From Chitinophaga sp. H8 (GTDB taxonomy: Bacteria > Bacteroidota > Bacteroidia > Chitinophagales > Chitinophagaceae), in assembly GCF_040567655.1 (NCBI RefSeq), contig NZ_JBEXAC010000002.1:2816906-2880905 (forward strand): a stretch of 64,000 nt of DNA. The letters are read 5' to 3'. Below, one piece after another: positions 60,265-64,000 of this stretch. Both the position numbers and the translations under genes were made by a program. Every line of letters starts with the position of its first letter. The first letter of the stretch is position 1. The notes under the pieces were generated by a model that saw only the letters and a program-made list of their open reading frames with translations, did not search any database and was not told the origin of the DNA.

Positions 60265-62016
60265 ATGAGAAAATTTTTTGTCACAGCAGCACTGTTATTG
60301 CCATTGATGTATGGTAGTGTGCAGGCACAGTTGCCTCCCGTATTTGATAAACAAACGGCCGCTAATGCTACCGGTACGCCAACTACCCGCAAATACCTGC
60401 CTCCTGTGCGTATTGTATGGCAGGAAGGCAACCTGCAGGGCGTATCAGGATTAATGCAGCCGGGCAACGGACAGGCTGATCTTTCCAATAAAAACATGTG
60501 TATCCTGAAACCTGCGGGTAATGTAAAACCAGCTATATTACTGGATTTTGGCAGGGAATTGCATGGTGGATTGCAGATCGTAACCGGGATGTGGGGAGGC
60601 AATAAACCCGTGAAATTGCGCATTCGTTTCGGAGAGTCAGTGAGTGAAGCTATGAGCAACATAGAACCGGAAAAGAATGCTACTAATGATCATGCCATCC
60701 GGGATATGATGGTAGAAGTACCCTGGCTGGGTAAACTCGAAGTGGGTAATACAGGATTCCGGTTTGTCAGAATCGATGTGGTAGAGGATGTACCGGAAGT
60801 AATGCTGAAAGAAGTGCGTGCCATTTTTAATTTCCGGGATCTTCCTTATCTGGGGTCTTTCAATAGCAGTGATACTTTGCTGAACAAGATCTGGCTGACA
60901 GGCGCTTATACGGTGCATTTAAATATGCAGGATTATCTCTGGGATGGTATTAAGCGCGACCGGCTGGTATGGGTAGGGGATATGCATCCCGAAACATCTA
61001 CTATCAGCACCCTGTTTGGATACAATGAGGTAGTACCCCATAGCCTGGACCTGGTGAGGGATATCACCCCGTTGTCTGAATGGATGAACGGAATCAGTAC
61101 TTATTCCATGTGGTGGATTATCATCCACCGCGACTGGTATTATCACAATGGGAACCTGCCTTATCTGCGTCAACAGAAAGCGTATCTGTTGCCTTTACTC
61201 CGCCGGATTTCACAGATGATAGATGAGAACAATAGTGAAAAATTGGATGGCACACGTTTTTTAGACTGGCCTTCCAGCGAAAATCCCCAAGGTATACATG
61301 CCGGTTTACAGGCTATGATGGTCCTGTCTTTGCAGGCAGGTGCCGAGTTATGTAAAATATTACAGGAGCCGGCCGCCGCACAGGAATGTGAAGCGGCAGT
61401 AGCCCGGTTGAAAAAACATGTACCGGATCATAACAATTCCAAACAGGCAGCAGCACTGATGGCCCTGTCTGGTCTGGCATCCGCAAAAGAAATGGATGAT
61501 CAGGTAATCAATGTAGGCGGTGCAAAAGAATTTTCTACTTTTTACGGATACTATATGTTGCAGGCCAAAGCTAAAGCCGGTAATTATGAAGGAGCACTGG
61601 ATGCTATCCGTACTTACTGGGGAGGAATGCTGAGTATAGGAGCTACTACTTTCTGGGAAGATTTTAACCTGGATTGGTTAAATAATGCCGGCAGGATAGA
61701 TGAGCTGGTAAAACCCGGTCAGAAAGACATTCATGGTGACTACGGAGGCTACTGCTATAAGGGCTTCCGGCATAGCTTATGTCATGGGTGGGCATCTGGT
61801 CCTACTCCCTGGCTTACGGAACATGTACTGGGCATACAGGTCAAAGCGCCGGGCTGTAAAGTGATCAAAATAACACCTCATCTGGGAGATCTTACCTTTG
61901 CAGAAGGTACTTTCCCTACCCCTTATGGTATTTTGAAAGTGAAGCATACCAAAGGAAAAGACGGCAAGATAAAGTCAGAGATCAATGCGCCTAAGGGGGT
62001 AACGATATTAAGGTAG
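60265..62016 (+). CDS. GH78-like alpha-L-rhamnosidase-type protein
   Basis: A 583-residue exported protein. A signal peptide ends near VQAQ. An N-terminal beta-sandwich has ILLDFGRELHGGLQI near 93 and a second beta domain. The (alpha/alpha)6 barrel includes LWDGIKRDRLVWVGDMHPE near 225, which corresponds to the rhamnosidase segment with acidic catalytic residues (RDR..W.GD..PE). Later come STYSMWWIIIHRDWYYHNG and near 480-510 HGDYGGYCYKGFRHSLCHGWASG. It is shorter than typical GH78 enzymes, lacking the usual extra N-terminal domains. Third gene of the operon; ends at a shared terminator. Confidence 0.82.
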   Translation: MRKFFVTAALLLPLMYGSVQAQLPPVFDKQTAANATGTPTTRKYLPPVRIVWQEGNLQGVSGLMQPGNGQADLSNKNMCILKPAGNVKPAILLDFGRELHGGLQIVTGMWGGNKPVKLRIRFGESVSEAMSNIEPEKNATNDHAIRDMMVEVPWLGKLEVGNTGFRFVRIDVVEDVPEVMLKEVRAIFNFRDLPYLGSFNSSDTLLNKIWLTGAYTVHLNMQDYLWDGIKRDRLVWVGDMHPETSTISTLFGYNEVVPHSLDLVRDITPLSEWMNGISTYSMWWIIIHRDWYYHNGNLPYLRQQKAYLLPLLRRISQMIDENNSEKLDGTRFLDWPSSENPQGIHAGLQAMMVLSLQAGAELCKILQEPAAAQECEAAVARLKKHVPDHNNSKQAAALMALSGLASAKEMDDQVINVGGAKEFSTFYGYYMLQAKAKAGNYEGALDAIRTYWGGMLSIGATTFWEDFNLDWLNNAGRIDELVKPGQKDIHGDYGGYCYKGFRHSLCHGWASGPTPWLTEHVLGIQVKAPGCKVIKITPHLGDLTFAEGTFPTPYGILKVKHTKGKDGKIKSEINAPKGVTILR

Positions 62017-62043
62017 TATTTAATAATTTATTCCTAAAGCAAA

Positions 62044-62081
62044 GTGGCCGTATTAAAAGTATTTACTTTTAATACGGCCAC
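62044..62081. terminator. Bidirectional terminator
   Basis: A perfect 17-bp stem (GTGGCCGTATTAAAAGT and its complement) with a 4-nt loop, between the convergent GH78-like and SusD-like genes. Confidence 0.88.
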
Positions 62082-62109
62082 GCTTCATTTAAGCTGTTTT
62101 AAGCCTCTT

Positions 62110-64000
62110 TTAGTGCTTTGCCCACCAGAGTGGTGTCAGTACTGCATCAGGTCCGTTCAGGAAAGATACAGCCTGTTGATAGCCTTTAGCACTGTTGTTC
62201 TGCAGGCTGGCAGGATATCTTAACCTTTGCGGGAAAAATTTGATATTGCTGGTAGTATAGTTACTATTGTTCAATGCCGGTAAGTTGGGCAATGCTTTTT
62301 CAATCACCGGATTTTCAAAGAAAGGCAATCCTAATCTTCTCTGATCGTTCCAGGTTTCCAGTGGCAGCCAGGGGCATTGCGCAATGAACTTTTGGGTGAT
62401 GATTTTAGTCAGAAGATCATTCTTTACACTACCGTTTTTGTAAAGGGTATTGCTGGGGTAGCTGATATTAACAGTACCCGCTGTATTGGTATAACCATCT
62501 TTAAAGTTCATAGTACGGAAGGCAGGAGGTTCGGCAGTATGGTTCCAGCTCACGGAAGTACCTACCCTGTTGTAATCCTGAGAAGTAAGGTAAGCTGCGA
62601 GATGAGCCGTTACACCCCAGTATTGGAAACTGGACTGTATGCCTGCTTCATAGGCTTCTTTGGCCCCGATGGAAGTAGCCCAGCCTCTTACACTGGCTTC
62701 TGCCAGCAGGAAGTAGGTTTCCCAGGGAGCAAAGAAAATACGCTCTGAAGTACTGGTCCGGAATTTATGAGACATACGCGGCATTGTACCTTCATAGGTA
62801 TATACTTTATTCATCGCACCCTTTTCAGCCCAGTCGCCCGTAGCGGATGCATTCCAGGTATATTTGGCATCAATTTCCTTTACCACCTTACCAGTAGCAT
62901 CTTCCAGGTTTCTTTTGGTATCCTTTGTAACGCTGGCATCGGGGAAAGGGGAAAAATCAGGGTTGGTAAAATCTCCGGGAATAATAAATGCTTTGTAAGC
63001 GCGGGGGTCAATTATTTTTGGCAAACCATCCAGCCAGTAGCCTGCAGCAGGGTCATTGGTTTTGCTGGAAAAATGGTTGGCAAATTTAAGCCCCATCCAG
63101 TCGGCAGGCTTGATAGCCGTGTGGAAAGAGGCATCTAACTGCACATCAGAAGTAACCCCACCCAAGCCAACATACAAGTTGTTCAGGCTGGCTGATATCA
63201 GCTGCGAATTCCAGGAACGGCTCATGACACCAGTCAGGTCGTCCCATCCGTCTTTCTCTTTTACTTTGAAGGCATCAGCCATATCTGTGATCAGCAGTTT
63301 GGTAGCCACTGCTGCTTCAAATTCAGTTTTCGCTTTATCCGGATCTACTTCAGATAAGCGCATGGCTAAACGCATACGCAGGGAATTGGCGTATCTTTTC
63401 CACCTGTTGTAGTTGAAACCATAAGCCGGATCAAAATCCTTCAGCGTTTGAGGATTGGCTACATTTTCATCAATGGCAGCTTCCGCTTCTTTCAATTCGT
63501 TAAGGAGGTAATAATACACATCTTTTACCTGGGAAAATTCCGGGTTCACACCTTGAAAGGCTTTGATGGGAATGGGGCCAAAGTTATCGCTCATTTCACT
63601 CATTAGGTAAGCACGCCATATACGTCCTATCTGCAGCAGATTTTTGGTGTGAGGCTGCGCGTTATTGGCGGCGATCCTTTTTTCAGCCAGTTCTATAGCC
63701 AGGTTAGCGGCATTCAGCCAGCCGGATACTCCATTGTAATAGGCTGTAGTCCAGTCATCATTATAACCACCACTGGATAAGCCACCCTGGCGGTGCTGGT
63801 GCCCGGCTGTTTTCCAATATAATACAAAAGAACGCTCTGCAATATCAGGGTTCATCTGTGCACCGGTAATAGATCCATTAAGTGCATATTCTACCTGAAG
63901 CTGTTCTTCATTGGCAGACTTGGGATCAAAATTTGTTTGTTCAAATTTGGAGCAGGCCTGCATCATCAGGCTTCCGCCTATCACAACACATGCGCTTTTT
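62110..64000 (-). CDS. SusD-like outer-membrane lipoprotein (SusD_2 type), 5' end beyond the window
   Basis: At least 629 residues of a SusD-like lipoprotein, open to the right edge. The N-terminus in view (ending CVVIGGSLMMQACSKFEQ) is the end of a lipoprotein signal with the Cys before SKFEQ, so only a few residues are missing. Segments include YWKTAGHQHRQGGLSSGGYN near the start, IWRAYLMSEMSDNFGPIPIKA, RMRLAMRLSEVDPDKAKTEFE, and the C-terminal CPWLPLETWNDQRRLGLPFFEN. Its SusC partner should lie just outside the right edge. Confidence 0.9.
   Translation of the reverse strand, partial: KSACVVIGGSLMMQACSKFEQTNFDPKSANEEQLQVEYALNGSITGAQMNPDIAERSFVLYWKTAGHQHRQGGLSSGGYNDDWTTAYYNGVSGWLNAANLAIELAEKRIAANNAQPHTKNLLQIGRIWRAYLMSEMSDNFGPIPIKAFQGVNPEFSQVKDVYYYLLNELKEAEAAIDENVANPQTLKDFDPAYGFNYNRWKRYANSLRMRLAMRLSEVDPDKAKTEFEAAVATKLLITDMADAFKVKEKDGWDDLTGVMSRSWNSQLISASLNNLYVGLGGVTSDVQLDASFHTAIKPADWMGLKFANHFSSKTNDPAAGYWLDGLPKIIDPRAYKAFIIPGDFTNPDFSPFPDASVTKDTKRNLEDATGKVVKEIDAKYTWNASATGDWAEKGAMNKVYTYEGTMPRMSHKFRTSTSERIFFAPWETYFLLAEASVRGWATSIGAKEAYEAGIQSSFQYWGVTAHLAAYLTSQDYNRVGTSVSWNHTAEPPAFRTMNFKDGYTNTAGTVNISYPSNTLYKNGSVKNDLLTKIITQKFIAQCPWLPLETWNDQRRLGLPFFENPVIEKALPNLPALNNSNYTTSNIKFFPQRLRYPASLQNNSAKGYQQAVSFLNGPDAVLTPLWWAKH

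Overview
The window looks like a Bacteroidota chromosome, most probably Chitinophaga or a close relative in the Chitinophagaceae/Sphingobacteriia range. The reasons are SusC/SusD pairs, FecR with an ECF sigma factor, a Y_Y_Y-type two-component sensor with a LytTR regulator, Bacteroidetes-type tra genes, and promoters of the TTG-N18/19-TAnnTTTG kind before both tRNA genes. There are no rRNA genes, CRISPR arrays or recognisable insertion sequences.

Bases 1 to about 18,750 (+ strand) are part of an integrative conjugative element (or an integrated plasmid) of the Bacteroidetes Tra type. They carry a VirB4-like TraG, TraI, two TerB-like exported proteins, TraJ (VirB6-like), TraK, a small membrane protein in the TraL position, TraM and TraN. 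Many unnamed element genes are interleaved: five genes of one recurrent 'KGY' family, a pair with an N-terminal 'DGKYxADVSN' domain, and three DUF3945-like proteins. The relaxase, coupling protein and integrase are not in the window, so the element continues to the left. The most striking feature is inside traG. Its P-loop codons are interrupted by a 51-nt in-frame insert that forms a 17-bp hairpin with a stop codon at the loop. Precise removal restores the Walker A motif, so this is either a broken gene or a candidate translational-bypass element.

Bases 18,800-23,470 are a visibly AT-rich accessory stretch. It holds small unknown genes, a probable type II Thoeris anti-phage pair (a membrane-anchored macro-domain effector and a TIR-like sensor), a DUF6965-like small protein and a putAbiC-like membrane protein. 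The right end of the element probably lies near 23.5 kb.

Bases 23,600-30,620 look like ordinary chromosome: a two-component system, a collagen-like lipoprotein, tRNA-Gln(TTG), a GntP-family transporter and a YiaAB protein. Bases 30,638-45,820 (- strand) are one long outer-membrane uptake operon made of two SusC-SusD-fasciclin cassettes followed by DUF5007, DUF5008/delta-60 and LamG/phosphodiesterase-like lipoproteins, with no classical CAZyme. A second tRNA-Gln (CTG) follows at 46.8 kb.

Bases 47,009-56,671 (- strand) are a sigma/anti-sigma-controlled locus: ECF sigma, FecR, STN-containing SusC, SusD-like lipoprotein and a DUF5107/TPR protein. From 57,141 a + strand operon encodes a GH99/GH71-like protein, an FG-GAP repeat protein and a GH78-like alpha-L-rhamnosidase-type protein. 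It is preceded by an array of 11-bp tandem repeats ending in a hairpin. A SusD-like gene on the - strand runs off the right edge. The reading is of glycan uptake (SusC/D) linked to glycoside hydrolases; the actual substrates cannot be told from sequence alone.
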